From positions 60,717 to 113,993 of the forward strand of contig JAAVIA010000001.1 of assembly GCA_014799405.1 (NCBI GenBank): a stretch of 53,277 nt of DNA, in the 5' to 3' direction. The stretch is from Lachnospiraceae bacterium (GTDB lineage Bacteria > Bacillota > Clostridia > Lachnospirales > Lachnospiraceae). The position numbers and the translations under genes are program-made. Positions 6,672-15,128 of the stretch are shown here, one piece after another. The notes below the pieces were generated by a model. It searched no databases, was not told the origin of the DNA, and worked only from the letters and a program-made list of their open reading frames with translations. Numbering within the stretch: position 1 is the stretch's first letter; each line of letters begins with the position of its first letter.

Positions 6672-8447
6672 ATGGTATTGGAGAATATTTATCTGAAAAA
6701 AGCCTTAGCTAAGGTTGGTTGCGTTGTAATTGTAAAAACATGTGGGAAGCAGGACAGAAAAAGTAAATTGGAATATATTTCTCCAAATGCATCCACAATA
6801 GGTATGAATGTTGAGCTTATCAATAAGGGATTGAAGCTTACTGAGGACTATATCCATCCTGAGGACAGAGAAAAGGTTATAACGACGGTAATGGAGGCGG
6901 CAAAGGCAAAGGTGGAAAGCTATGTCCATGAGCACAGGATGGTTGGAGACGATGGCAGCCTTTTTAATGTGTCAAATGACATATGTATTACTGAGGAAAC
7001 GGATGAGTCATTTAAGGTTGAAATGTACATTATGCCCGTCCAAAATAAAAACGAAGCCGGGGATGATGTGCCGGAGGCAAAATCACATGACTTTGAAAAA
7101 AAGGATTACAGCATTATGGGTGAAAATAAAATCCTTGAATCCTCCATTAATATGTTTGCTAAGCTTACACAGCTTTATTCCACATTTGTAAATTTGGAGG
7201 GGAAGGTTGTAGTTCCTCCTGTAGGACCGGATACAAATTTAGGGGATTTTTATGATTTATTTGAAAAGCCCGCATATAAGGAATACTATAAATCGATTGA
7301 ACACAATGCACTGTCCAGTGAGAGCCCGGTTATTATGGACAGGGAGGAAGGCGGATTGGGCAAACTGTGCGCCGCTCCAATTTATGTTAATGGAGAAGCG
7401 GTAGGGCTTTGGATTTTGGGTTCATACACAAAGGAAGAAACGGAAAAATTAAAAAGTGTGTATAAACTGCAATGGTCTTTGGCGGGCATGATAACGGATT
7501 ATATCGAAAAGGATATGTGCAGCACGGTGGAATCTGCAAAGGCGAGAGGAGCAGGAGTAAGGCTTAGAGAGGAACTTGCAAGGCAGAATATAATTAATGA
7601 AGCACTTTCTAAGGTCAACAGCAATCTTATGGATTCAGTGGATCAGGTTATATCAGAGACTATGCGTGACGTCGGAGTAAATATGGACGTTGAGAAGGTA
7701 ATGCTTTACTTTGCCCCAAAAGGGAATCCGGACAAGTATATGCTTAATAATTATTGGGATGCAGGCGGAGCTGTGCCGGGAAATGAGCTTAAGGTCGGTG
7801 TTTCAAGAGGAAGCTATATTGTGCAGAATGAATTTAGAAATGGAAAAGAGAATTTTGTTATAGATAGTACCAACATGACAGCAGAATACAAGTTGGGGCT
7901 CATGCATTACGGAATGAGGGCGATTATTGTTCAACCCATATTTATGAATAATGAAATACGGGGTATACTTTTATTTGCGGAATGCAAATCGGAACGTGTA
8001 TGGACGAAGGAGGAGCTTAGATTTTCAAAGAGTATTACACTTGTAATTCAGAATATGCTGGATATTGCATATGGTGATGACAATGTAAGAAATGTAAATA
8101 AACAGCTTATAGAGATATATAATACCTTCAAAGTGGGAATATTTGTAAGAGATACACATACAGGAGAGGTGCTTTTCTCAAATAAGGTAATGAACGAAAT
8201 GTTGGGATATGACTTCAAGGGAAAGGACAGCAGGGGACTGATTATGGATTTGCATGACAGGTTTGACAGCATTTCTGGAATGAGAAAACCATTTCTTACA
8301 AAAAATAAGGAAACCAGTTGGCGGTGTTATATTCAAAAGCTTGACGCAATCATGGATATAAATGAGATAAAGATGGAGTGGCTCAATGGTCGGTCAGCAT
8401 CCTTTGTTGTGCTTCGAAAGGCAAAAGACGGACAAATTGACAACTAG
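6672..8447 (+). CDS. PAS-(PocR-like)-GAF-PAS sensor protein without an output domain
   Basis: The 591-aa soluble protein has a PAS-like fold at about residues 20-125 (EDYIHPEDREKV, HRMVGDDGSLF), a second sensory block at about 155-285 that resembles the PocR ligand-binding type (FAKLTQLYSTFVNLEGKVV, CAAPIYVNGEAVGLWILG), a GAF domain at about 315-475 (AIIVQPIFMNNEIRGILLF) and a C-terminal PAS domain at about 485-585 (FKVGIFVRDTHTGEVLFSNK). No histidine kinase, GGDEF, EAL, HTH or methyl-accepting domain and no membrane helix is seen. It may act by protein contact or have lost its effector domain. It precedes mbl by 55 bases, a gap that holds a sigma-28-like promoter. Ligand unknown. Confidence 0.7.
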   Translation: MVLENIYLKKALAKVGCVVIVKTCGKQDRKSKLEYISPNASTIGMNVELINKGLKLTEDYIHPEDREKVITTVMEAAKAKVESYVHEHRMVGDDGSLFNVSNDICITEETDESFKVEMYIMPVQNKNEAGDDVPEAKSHDFEKKDYSIMGENKILESSINMFAKLTQLYSTFVNLEGKVVVPPVGPDTNLGDFYDLFEKPAYKEYYKSIEHNALSSESPVIMDREEGGLGKLCAAPIYVNGEAVGLWILGSYTKEETEKLKSVYKLQWSLAGMITDYIEKDMCSTVESAKARGAGVRLREELARQNIINEALSKVNSNLMDSVDQVISETMRDVGVNMDVEKVMLYFAPKGNPDKYMLNNYWDAGGAVPGNELKVGVSRGSYIVQNEFRNGKENFVIDSTNMTAEYKLGLMHYGMRAIIVQPIFMNNEIRGILLFAECKSERVWTKEELRFSKSITLVIQNMLDIAYGDDNVRNVNKQLIEIYNTFKVGIFVRDTHTGEVLFSNKVMNEMLGYDFKGKDSRGLIMDLHDRFDSISGMRKPFLTKNKETSWRCYIQKLDAIMDINEIKMEWLNGRSASFVVLRKAKDGQIDN

Positions 8448-8450
8448 TGT

Positions 8451-8477
8451 TAAGTTAAAATAATTAAATGACGATAT
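8451..8477 (+). promoter_or_regulatory. Sigma-28-like (flagellar) promoter before mbl-flgF-flgG
   Basis: TAAG at 8451-8454, 15 bases, then GACGATAT at 8470-8477 fits the sigma-28 pattern TAAA-N15-GCCGATAT with one change in each box. The same TAAG occurs in the flagellin promoter of this window. A TATAAT overlaps at 8475-8480 but has no good -35, so a sigma-A alternative is weaker. Confidence 0.5.
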
Positions 8478-8502
8478 AATTTGTAACGGGAAAGGAGACG
8501 TT

Positions 8503-9492
8503 ATGGCAGGTTCGGATATAGGCATAGATTTGGGAACAGCCAGTATATTAGTTTATGTTAAAGGCAAGGGAGTAGTTTTAAAGGAACCTTCCGTTGTAGC
8601 ATACGATAGAGATACAAGTACAATAAAAGCGATTGGGGAGGAGGCAAGGCTGATGCTTGGCAGGACGCCGGGCAACATCGTTGCAATAAGACCCCTGAGG
8701 CAGGGAGTTATCTCCGATTATAAAATAACGGAAAAAATGCTTAAATATTTCATAGAAAAAGCAGTTGGAAAAAGCTTTTTCGGCAGAAGACCAAGAATAA
8801 GCGTATGTGTTCCTTCCGGTGTTACCGAGGTAGAGAAAAAGGCGGTTGAGGACGCTACCTATCAGGCAGGAGCAAGAGATGTTTATATTATTGAGGAACC
8901 GGTGGCTGCCGCTATCGGTGCAGGCATTGACATTTCAAGACCGTGTGGTAACATGATAGTTGATATAGGCGGTGGAACTACTGACATTGCAGTTATATCC
9001 TTAGACGGAATCGTAGTTAATTCTTCCCTAAAGGTGGCAGGAGATGATTTTGACGACGCCATCGTAAGATTTATGAGAAAGAGACATAACCTTCTCATAG
9101 GAGAAAGAACTGCTGAGGAGATAAAGATAAACATAGGAACCTGTTATAAAAGACCGGAAAACATTACAATGGATATACGTGGACGTAACCTTGTAACCGG
9201 ACTTCCGAAAACTGTTACGGTATCCTCGGATGAGACCGAGGAGGCTTTAAGAGAGGTCACCGCACAGATTGTTGATGCAGTTCATTCTGTTTTGGAGCGC
9301 ACACCGCCGGAGCTTTCGGCGGATATTGCCGACAGGGGAATTGTTCTTACAGGAGGCGGAGCGCTTCTTCACGGCTTAGAGGACCTTATTGAGGAAAATA
9401 CCGGAATTACAACCATGACAGCGGAGCAGCCACTTACGGCAGTCGCAGTAGGTACAGGAAAATATATTGAATTTTTAAGCGAAAAGAGTTAG
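8503..9492 (+). CDS. mbl: MreB/Mbl-family bacterial actin
   Basis: This 329-aa actin homologue polymerises along the inner membrane and guides lateral wall synthesis. Phosphate-1 motif DIGIDLGTASILVY is at residues 5-18, phosphate-2 VDIGGGTTDIAVI at about 152-164, and the adenosine motif TGGGALLHGL at about 284-293. The length equals that of Mbl/MreBH (333-335 aa). The gene is followed at 11 bases by flgF and then flgG; mbl-flhO-flhP is the order in Bacillus, which favours mbl over mreB (mreB is normally followed by mreC). RBS AAAGGAG lies 7 bases before the ATG. Co-transcription with rod genes from a sigma-28-like promoter is suggested by spacing. Confidence 0.92.
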   Translation: MAGSDIGIDLGTASILVYVKGKGVVLKEPSVVAYDRDTSTIKAIGEEARLMLGRTPGNIVAIRPLRQGVISDYKITEKMLKYFIEKAVGKSFFGRRPRISVCVPSGVTEVEKKAVEDATYQAGARDVYIIEEPVAAAIGAGIDISRPCGNMIVDIGGGTTDIAVISLDGIVVNSSLKVAGDDFDDAIVRFMRKRHNLLIGERTAEEIKINIGTCYKRPENITMDIRGRNLVTGLPKTVTVSSDETEEALREVTAQIVDAVHSVLERTPPELSADIADRGIVLTGGGALLHGLEDLIEENTGITTMTAEQPLTAVAVGTGKYIEFLSEKS

Positions 9493-9503
9493 GAGAAAAG
9501 AAA

Positions 9504-10286
9504 ATGGTAAGAGCTTTGTTTACAGCATGGACAGGAATGCGCAACGAGCAGAGGCGTATGGACGTTGTCACAAACAATATGGCAAATGCAGATACAACAG
9601 GCTTTAAGAAGATTGATGTAACGGCACAGTCCTTTGACAGACAGCTTGCCGTAAAAATCAATGACGCTACCGAGGGTTTGGACGTTATTCGAGGCATAGG
9701 CGGAATGACGCTTGGCGTTAAAATAGGTGAAACGTATTTTGACATGAGTCCGGGTAACTTCAGGGAAACGGGAAGCCAGTACAATTTTGCATTATCTGAC
9801 AGAGGCTTTTTTACCATCAGCACAACTGACAAGGGTGGAACCGAGCATATACGTTATACGCGTGACGGAGATTTCACTATAACCAGGGACGGTTTTCTTG
9901 TAACAAAGGATGGAGATTTTGTGTTAGGTGATGGTGGGAACCGTATTCAGATTCCCGGAGGAAACACAGTTGAGATAAATGTCAATGAGCTTGGAGAGAT
10001 TTATGTGGGTGAAAATTATGTTTCCACATTACAGGTAGTGGATTTTGATAATTATGATGCCCTCTCAAGTTATGGCGAGAACATGTATGAGCCGGTGGCA
10101 GGAGCAAATATTATTGCTTCAAATGCAACGGTAACACAAGGGTATATAGAGATGTCCAACGTAAATATGGTAACCGAGATGGTTGACCTTATAGCGATTA
10201 CAAGGGCGTATGAAACAAACCAAAAGATGATTCAGACGGTTGACAGGTCGCTTGATAAGGCTGTCAACGAAATAGGCAGAGTATAA
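9504..10286 (+). CDS. flgF: Flagellar proximal-rod protein FlgF/FlhO
   Basis: The 260-aa protein belongs to the flagellar rod/hook family. The N-terminal helix MVRALFTAWTGMRNEQRRMD with VTNNMANADTTGFKK (about residues 20-36) and the C-terminal helix NVNMVTEMVDLIAITRAYE are the conserved coiled-coil ends that pack in the rod core; the middle carries the FlgE/F/G domain with RYTRDGDFTI. It builds the rod that crosses the cell wall. It starts 11 bases after mbl, with RBS AGGAG. It corresponds to FlhO of Bacillus; FlgF is the enterobacterial name, and a FlgG assignment cannot be excluded by eye. Confidence 0.93.
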   Translation: MVRALFTAWTGMRNEQRRMDVVTNNMANADTTGFKKIDVTAQSFDRQLAVKINDATEGLDVIRGIGGMTLGVKIGETYFDMSPGNFRETGSQYNFALSDRGFFTISTTDKGGTEHIRYTRDGDFTITRDGFLVTKDGDFVLGDGGNRIQIPGGNTVEINVNELGEIYVGENYVSTLQVVDFDNYDALSSYGENMYEPVAGANIIASNATVTQGYIEMSNVNMVTEMVDLIAITRAYETNQKMIQTVDRSLDKAVNEIGRV

Positions 10287-10303
10287 ATTGGAGGTACATT
10301 ATT

Positions 10304-11146
10304 ATGATGCGTTCATTATGGACTGCTGCTTCGGGTATGAGGGCACAGCAGACAAATGTAGACACAATAGCAAACAATCTTGCAAATGTTAATACGATAG
10401 GCTACAAAACACAGGAAGCGACCTTTAAATCGCTTCTCTATCAAAATCTTCAGTCAACCTCAACAAACAATGCAGGTGAGAATAAACCTGTTGCGGCAGA
10501 GGTAGGACTTGGTACGAGAGTTGCCGCAATTACGGCAGATTTTCATCAGGGTAATCTTACTGCATCAGAGCTGCCGTTTGATATGGCTATAGAGGGAGAT
10601 GGATTCTTTCAGGTGAGAACGCCTTCAGGAGAAATACAGTACACAAGAGATGGAAGCTTCAACATTTCTCCTATGGCTACAGGAAATCTTTTTTGTACGT
10701 CTGACGGATATCCTGTACTTGACCAGTTTGGAAACAACATTGTACTTCCGTTAGATCAGGTTGCAACAAATTTGCAGGTTTCTAAGGAGGGAGTATTCGG
10801 ATTCCCGGGTGAGGACGGAAACATTGTGCCTATTATGGGAACGAATGCGCAGGGAGTACAGTATCAGGTGACGTTTGGACTTGTACAGTTTAACAATCCG
10901 GCAGGACTTGGCAAGGAGGGCGGCAATAACTATTCAGCAACAGTGGCCTCCGGAGCTCCGGTACCTGAGGGAACAGGAAATGCAGAACCAAGCATGGTAC
11001 ATCAAAAATACATAGAAGCATCAAATGTTAATGTCGCAGATGAAATTGTAAATCTTATCGTAGCACAGAGAGCATACGAGATGAACTCAAAGGCAATACA
11101 GGCATCAGATGAAATGATGCAACAAGCGAATAACTTGCGAGGCTAA
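10304..11146 (+). CDS. flgG: Flagellar distal-rod protein FlgG/FlhP
   Basis: The 280-aa protein is the second member of the rod pair. MMRSLWTAASGMRAQQTNVD and IANNLANVNTIGYK (about residues 22-35) form the conserved N-terminus, QYTRDGSFNI the middle domain, and NVNVADEIVNLIVAQRAYE with the C-terminal NSKAIQASDEMMQ helix the other end of the coiled coil. It polymerises as the distal rod beneath the hook. It follows flgF by 17 bases with RBS GGAGG and is the last gene before a 337-bp repeat-filled gap. It corresponds to FlhP of Bacillus. Confidence 0.93.
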   Translation: MMRSLWTAASGMRAQQTNVDTIANNLANVNTIGYKTQEATFKSLLYQNLQSTSTNNAGENKPVAAEVGLGTRVAAITADFHQGNLTASELPFDMAIEGDGFFQVRTPSGEIQYTRDGSFNISPMATGNLFCTSDGYPVLDQFGNNIVLPLDQVATNLQVSKEGVFGFPGEDGNIVPIMGTNAQGVQYQVTFGLVQFNNPAGLGKEGGNNYSATVASGAPVPEGTGNAEPSMVHQKYIEASNVNVADEIVNLIVAQRAYEMNSKAIQASDEMMQQANNLRG

Positions 11147-11152
11147 AGCAAT

Positions 11153-11221
11153 GCACAATATTTTAAATATGTAAATGCAAGCTTGCTTGCACATTTGCAT
11201 ATTTGAAATATTGTATAGTGC
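11153..11221 (+). repeat. Long hairpin after flgG
   Basis: The two arms, GCAC-AATATTTTAAATATG.. and its partner ..GCATATTTGAAATATTG-TATA-GTGC, pair over about 28 bp with a short loop at CAAGCTTGCTTG. Both differences within the arms are of the T/G kind that keeps G-U pairs in RNA. No T run follows, so it is not a standard terminator. It may protect the upstream mRNA 3' end or partly block read-through. Confidence 0.7.
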
Positions 11222-11253
11222 GCAGCACGACACCGAGCCGGCAGGCGAGGTGA

Positions 11254-11417
11254 CATTGCTTAAAGCAATGTAAGCTTTGGTGGCATTGCTTAAAGCAATG
11301 TAAAGCTTTGGTGGCATTGCTTAAAGCAATGTAAGCTCTGGTGGCATTGCTTAAAGCAATGTAAAGCTTTGGTGGCATTGCTTAAAGCAATGTAAGCTCT
11401 GGTGGCATTGCTTTAAC
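11254..11417 (+). repeat. Tandem array of a 30/31-bp palindromic unit (about 5.4 copies)
   Basis: The palindrome CATTGCTTAAAGCAATG occurs in full five times, starting at 11254, 11284, 11315, 11345 and 11376, and a sixth, broken copy starts at 11406. The spacing alternates 30, 31, 30, 31, 30 because the linker is TAAGCTYTGGTGG or TAAAGCTTTGGTGG. Together with the preceding hairpin and the following palindrome it fills most of the 337-bp gap between flgG and the flgJ-like gene. No gene is seen there: the alternating spacing breaks every frame. Confidence 0.9.
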
Positions 11418-11420
11418 GAA

Positions 11421-11457
11421 CGTCCGTTGTATGATATTATCTATATCGTACAACTAG
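11421..11457 (+). repeat. Palindromic copy of an inverted-repeat element end, upstream of flgJ-like gene
   Basis: GTTGT at 11426-11430 and its complement ACAAC at 11450-11454 bound an imperfect palindrome. Positions 11431-11454 match 14333-14356 in the recD2-comF gap at 22 of 24 bases in the same orientation, and both copies lie 30-45 bases upstream of a start codon. Confidence 0.7.
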
Positions 11458-11483
11458 GTTCTGTAAAAAAAGGAGGATTAAAT

Positions 11484-11840
11484 ATGGACATGTCTATAAG
11501 CGGCGGTATAAACGGTTCGGATTACGCATCGGTTATACAACAAACACAGAACTCGGCCCTTGAAAATAAATTAAACAACAGCAAAGATAAAATGACAGAT
11601 GTGGAGGCTATGGCAGCATGTAAAGAATTTGAGGCATACATGCTTGAGCAGATATATAAATCTATGGAAAAAACTGTCATGAAGGCTGACGAAAAGGAAA
11701 ACCTTTATGAGGATTATTTCGGTGGCATGATGATTCAGGAATACTCCAAAATTGCTGTGGATCAAGGCGGTATAGGTCTTGCAGAGTATCTCTATGAATC
11801 TATGAAAAACAACAATCAGATAAAAATAACTGGTGAATAA
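11484..11840 (+). CDS. flgJ: FlgJ-like rod-cap/scaffold protein (N-terminal domain only)
   Basis: The 118-aa protein matches the rod-binding domain of FlgJ: AACKEFEAYMLEQIYKSMEK at about residues 43-62, GGMMIQEYSKIAVDQGG at about 81-97, and IGLAEYLYESM at the end. The muramidase domain of enterobacterial FlgJ is absent, as in most Firmicutes. FlgJ caps the growing rod in the cell wall. The ATG at 11484 follows AGGAGG by 7 bases; the frame is open further upstream to 11427, but that part lies inside the palindromic element. It ends 4 bases before the likely start of recD2. Confidence 0.85.
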   Translation: MDMSISGGINGSDYASVIQQTQNSALENKLNNSKDKMTDVEAMAACKEFEAYMLEQIYKSMEKTVMKADEKENLYEDYFGGMMIQEYSKIAVDQGGIGLAEYLYESMKNNNQIKITGE

Positions 11841-11844
11841 TGAT

Positions 11845-14166
11845 ATGACGCGAGAAGGCTACATAGAAAAAATTATATACAAAAATGAAGAAAACGGCTA
11901 TGCCGTTTTTTCTGTTGAAGGAATAGATGGAGAAGAAATATTTGTTGGAAATATTTTTGGTGTTGGGGAAGGGCTTTATATAATTGCCGAGGGGGATTAT
12001 GTAAACCATCCTCAATATGATATACAGTTCAAATTTACATCATGCGAGATAAAAATGCCGGAGGATATAATAGGCATAGAAAGGTATCTCGGTTCAGGTA
12101 TCATCAAAGGAATCGGCCCGGTTCTTGCAAAAAAAATAGTCAAAAAATTCAAATCCGAAACTCTTACAATAATTGAAAATGAGCCTGAAAGACTGGCAGA
12201 AATAAGTGGAATTTCCGAGCGTAAGGCAAGGGCCATAGCTACGTCTTATGCCGAAAAAAGAGAATTTCAGGAAGTAGTTATATTCCTGTCACAGTACGGC
12301 ATTTCCGTCAATATGGCAATGAAGATATACGAGGAATACGGCGACAGAGTCTATGAGATTATAAAGGGTAATCCGTATAAAATAGCGGAGGACGTATCGG
12401 GAATAGGCTTTAAAATAGCCGATGAAATTGCAAGGAAAATGGGTATAAATCCGGATTCCGAATACAGATTAAGGTCCGTGCTTATATATGTGCTTACAAT
12501 GGCTGTGGGGGAGGGACATATGTACCTGCCAAGGGATATATTGATAAAAAAATCTATTGAACTTATAAGAAGTACATCTGACAATGAATACGGGCAAAGC
12601 TACGGATATGCGGAATATGAAAGTGCAGACAGTGTAAGCTCTGTTTATGAGCAGTACATGGAAAAGCTTGAGGAGCAGCTTATGGAGCTTTCCATAGAGA
12701 GTAAATGCATTATAAAAGAACATGAGGGAGAGGTTATCGTTTACAGTGCCGTAAATTATTTTACGGAGCTTAACATAGCAAAACAGCTTACGGATTTGCA
12801 ATTAAGATATGAAATGCCCGAAAATGAGCTTGAAGCTGCCATAGGCACTATAGAAAAAGATGAGAATTTTGTTTTAGATGAGCAGCAACGAAATGCGGTA
12901 CGGGCTGCCATAACTGCGGGGGTTGCCGTGGTTACAGGAGGTCCGGGTACGGGAAAAACAACAATTATAGATACAATAATTAAATATTTTACCGCTCAGG
13001 GTATGGAAGTAAAGCTCTGCGCTCCTACGGGACGTGCGGCAAAAAGAATGACTGAACAGACGGGATGGCCTGCACAGACGATACACAGGCTTCTGGAATT
13101 TTCGGGAGTGCCTTCCGATGAACGGGGTAATCAGGTGTTAAAATTTGGCAGAAATGCAGAAAATCCCTTGGAATGTGACGCAGTAATAGTAGACGAGATG
13201 TCTATGGTTGACTGCTTTATTTTCAATTCGCTTCTTCAGGCTGTTGTATATGGCACAAGACTTGTTTTGGTTGGGGACATAAACCAGCTTCCCTCTGTAG
13301 GACCGGGAAATGTTTTAAAGGACATAATCGCTTCCGACTGCTTCCCTGTTTCGGTGCTTACAAAAATATACCGTCAGGAGGATGGCAGTGACATTATAAT
13401 GAATGCCCACAAAATAAATAGGGGTGAGCATTTGGAGATAATGAACAAAAGCAAAGATTTCTTTTTTATACCGAGAAATAACTCTTCTGCCATAATTTCG
13501 GAAGTTAAGGAGCTTATACTTAATAATCTTCCGAATTATCTTTCCATAAATCCTTTGGATATACAGGTGCTTACGCCAATGCGCAAATATGACGTGGGAG
13601 TTGAAAATTTAAACAGAAGTCTTCAGAGCCTTCTCAATCCTTATAGCAGTGAAAAGTCGGAAAAGGAGAAAAATGAAATCATCTTCAGGGAAGGCGATAA
13701 GGTGATGCAGATAAAAAACAATTACAGGCGGGAGTGGAAAATTTATTCAGATACCGAGAAAGCGAAAAACGGACAGGGCTATGTAATTGATGAGGGCGTG
13801 GGGATTTTTAACGGCGACATGGGTATCATAGAGGAAATAAGCCATTATGACGAGGAGCTGAAGGTGCTGTTTGACGATGGCAGAATGGCGGTATATACAT
13901 TTGCTAATCTTGATGAATTAGAGCATGCGTTTGCGGTTACAATACACAAATCACAGGGAAGTGAGTATCCTGCTGTTGTAGTACCGCTGCTTACAGGAAC
14001 AAAAAAGCTCTTAAACAGAAATCTCCTGTATACGGCAATTACAAGAGCGAAAAGAATGGTTGTCATAGTAGGAAATATCGGACTTGTAAACCAGATGATT
14101 GACAACATGGAGGAGCAGAAAAGGTATACGACGCTTGCATACAGAATACAGGAGCTTTACGGATAA
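11845..14166 (+). CDS. recD2: RecD2-type ATP-dependent DNA helicase
   Basis: The protein (773 aa) has the RecD2 layout: an N-terminal OB-like part (GYIEKIIYKNEENGYAVFSV), tandem helix-hairpin-helix segments at about residues 75-190 (GSGIIKGIGPVLAKKIV, VSGIGFKIADEIA), then superfamily 1B helicase motifs: Walker A VTGGPGTGKTTI near 363-374, Walker B VIVDEMSMVD near 447-456, and the C-terminal FAVTIHKSQGSEYPAVV and LLYTAITRAK. It unwinds DNA 5' to 3' and acts in repair and replication stress without RecBC. The ATG at 11845 is preferred; a GTG at 11833 in the same frame overlaps the flgJ-like end. It has no role in flagella that is known; its place between flgJ and comF is probably historical. 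Confidence 0.93.
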   Translation: MTREGYIEKIIYKNEENGYAVFSVEGIDGEEIFVGNIFGVGEGLYIIAEGDYVNHPQYDIQFKFTSCEIKMPEDIIGIERYLGSGIIKGIGPVLAKKIVKKFKSETLTIIENEPERLAEISGISERKARAIATSYAEKREFQEVVIFLSQYGISVNMAMKIYEEYGDRVYEIIKGNPYKIAEDVSGIGFKIADEIARKMGINPDSEYRLRSVLIYVLTMAVGEGHMYLPRDILIKKSIELIRSTSDNEYGQSYGYAEYESADSVSSVYEQYMEKLEEQLMELSIESKCIIKEHEGEVIVYSAVNYFTELNIAKQLTDLQLRYEMPENELEAAIGTIEKDENFVLDEQQRNAVRAAITAGVAVVTGGPGTGKTTIIDTIIKYFTAQGMEVKLCAPTGRAAKRMTEQTGWPAQTIHRLLEFSGVPSDERGNQVLKFGRNAENPLECDAVIVDEMSMVDCFIFNSLLQAVVYGTRLVLVGDINQLPSVGPGNVLKDIIASDCFPVSVLTKIYRQEDGSDIIMNAHKINRGEHLEIMNKSKDFFFIPRNNSSAIISEVKELILNNLPNYLSINPLDIQVLTPMRKYDVGVENLNRSLQSLLNPYSSEKSEKEKNEIIFREGDKVMQIKNNYRREWKIYSDTEKAKNGQGYVIDEGVGIFNGDMGIIEEISHYDEELKVLFDDGRMAVYTFANLDELEHAFAVTIHKSQGSEYPAVVVPLLTGTKKLLNRNLLYTAITRAKRMVVIVGNIGLVNQMIDNMEEQKRYTTLAYRIQELYG

Positions 14167-14190
14167 GCTTTACAATATTCTCAGACATCC

Positions 14191-14356
14191 GTTGTACAAT
14201 ATAGACAAATCATCGCAAGGCACGCTTTTGCTATGCGTCGCTCGTAACGGTCTATATCATTATTTTGCGGAGCAAAATGATGATCAAAAAGCGAAGCTTT
14301 TTAAGTACCGACGGCTCCCCAATGCCTTGCTTATGATATTGTCTATATTGTACAAC
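14191..14356 (+). repeat. 166-bp inverted-repeat element between recD2 and comF (MITE-like or structured RNA)
   Basis: The left arm 14191-14222 begins GTTGTACAATATAGACAA and the right arm 14323-14356 is its complement with few gaps, over about 32 bp. Inside are smaller hairpins: ATCATTATTTTGC with GCAAAATGATGAT around 14257-14284, and AAAAAGC/GCTTTTT near 14286-14302. There is no coding frame of note. The right end also occurs upstream of the flgJ-like gene. No flanking duplication can be confirmed by eye. Confidence 0.7.
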
Positions 14357-14397
14357 TGCATTTTGCTCATCTTTATTAAGAAAAAAGGAGAATGTAA

Positions 14398-15126
14398 TTG
14401 GAACATAGATTAAAAGGTATAATTGATAAAGCTTTAGGTTTTATATATCCTCCCACATGTGCCCTGTGCGGCGATTTACTCAGCAAGAATGAGAGGTATA
14501 TATGTGCATCTTGTGACGTGTTGCTGCCGCGTGTAACGGAGCCGGCATGCTTTAAATGCGGCAAGGAAATTTCGGATAATGAAGCTGAACTCTGCGAGGA
14601 TTGTTCAAGATATGAAAGAAGCTTCGTGTTGGGCTTCCCTGCAATGAATTATGACGAGACGTTTAAGGAAAGCATAGCAGCATTCAAATATCATGGCAAA
14701 AAGGACTATGGAAAATATTTTGCCTATGAGATTGCAAGAAGCCGAGGTAAGGATATTATAGAGGCAGATCCTGAGGTTCTTATCCCTGTACCACTGCATA
14801 AAAAGAAACTTAGAAAAAGAGGCTACAATCAGGCGGAGGTTATTGCAAGGGAGCTTGGGATGCGGCTTGATATACCTGTGGATGACAAAATTCTCATAAG
14901 AACCGTTAATACTCTCCCTCAAAAAAAATTAAGCGGCATTGAAAGGGAGAATAATATAAAAAAGGCTTTTCATTCTCAAGAAAAGCGTGTAAAATATAAT
15001 AAAATAATGCTGGTAGACGATATATATACTACAGGTGCTACCGTAGAAGCGTGTACAAAGGTATTGCATGATATTGGAGTAAACGATATTCACTACACAA
15101 GCATATGCATAGGAAGGGGATGTTAA
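14398..15126 (+). CDS. comFC: ComF-family phosphoribosyltransferase-like protein (ComFC)
   Basis: The 242-aa protein starts with TTG, preceded by AAAAAAGGAG at a good distance. Residues 20-70 hold four Cys pairs (CALC, CASC, CFKC, CEDC) that should bind zinc. The rest is a type I phosphoribosyltransferase fold with VLIPVPLHKKKLRKRGYNQA at about 121-140 and the PRPP loop MLVDDIYTTGATVEAC near 203-218. ComFC acts in DNA uptake and recombination with the ComFA helicase; here comFA is not adjacent. The comF-yvyF-flgM-flgN-flgK order is the same as in Bacillus. It overlaps no gene and ends 3 bases before the next start. Confidence 0.92.
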   Translation: MEHRLKGIIDKALGFIYPPTCALCGDLLSKNERYICASCDVLLPRVTEPACFKCGKEISDNEAELCEDCSRYERSFVLGFPAMNYDETFKESIAAFKYHGKKDYGKYFAYEIARSRGKDIIEADPEVLIPVPLHKKKLRKRGYNQAEVIARELGMRLDIPVDDKILIRTVNTLPQKKLSGIERENNIKKAFHSQEKRVKYNKIMLVDDIYTTGATVEACTKVLHDIGVNDIHYTSICIGRGC

Positions 15127-15128
15127 AA

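Noticed and set aside
8475-8480. Sigma-A promoter for mbl based on TATAAT
   Set aside because: No acceptable -35 box at 16-18 bases, whereas sigma-28 boxes with exact spacing overlap it. Kept only as an alternative.
11105-11378. Minus-strand open frames with repeated peptide ALSNAT/IALSN over the palindromic array
   Set aside because: They arise from the tandem palindrome; the 30/31-base alternation shifts the frame, there is no RBS, and they overlap the flgG end.
11254-11417. CRISPR array
   Set aside because: Units are joined directly with only a 13-14-base constant linker; there are no unique spacers and no cas genes.
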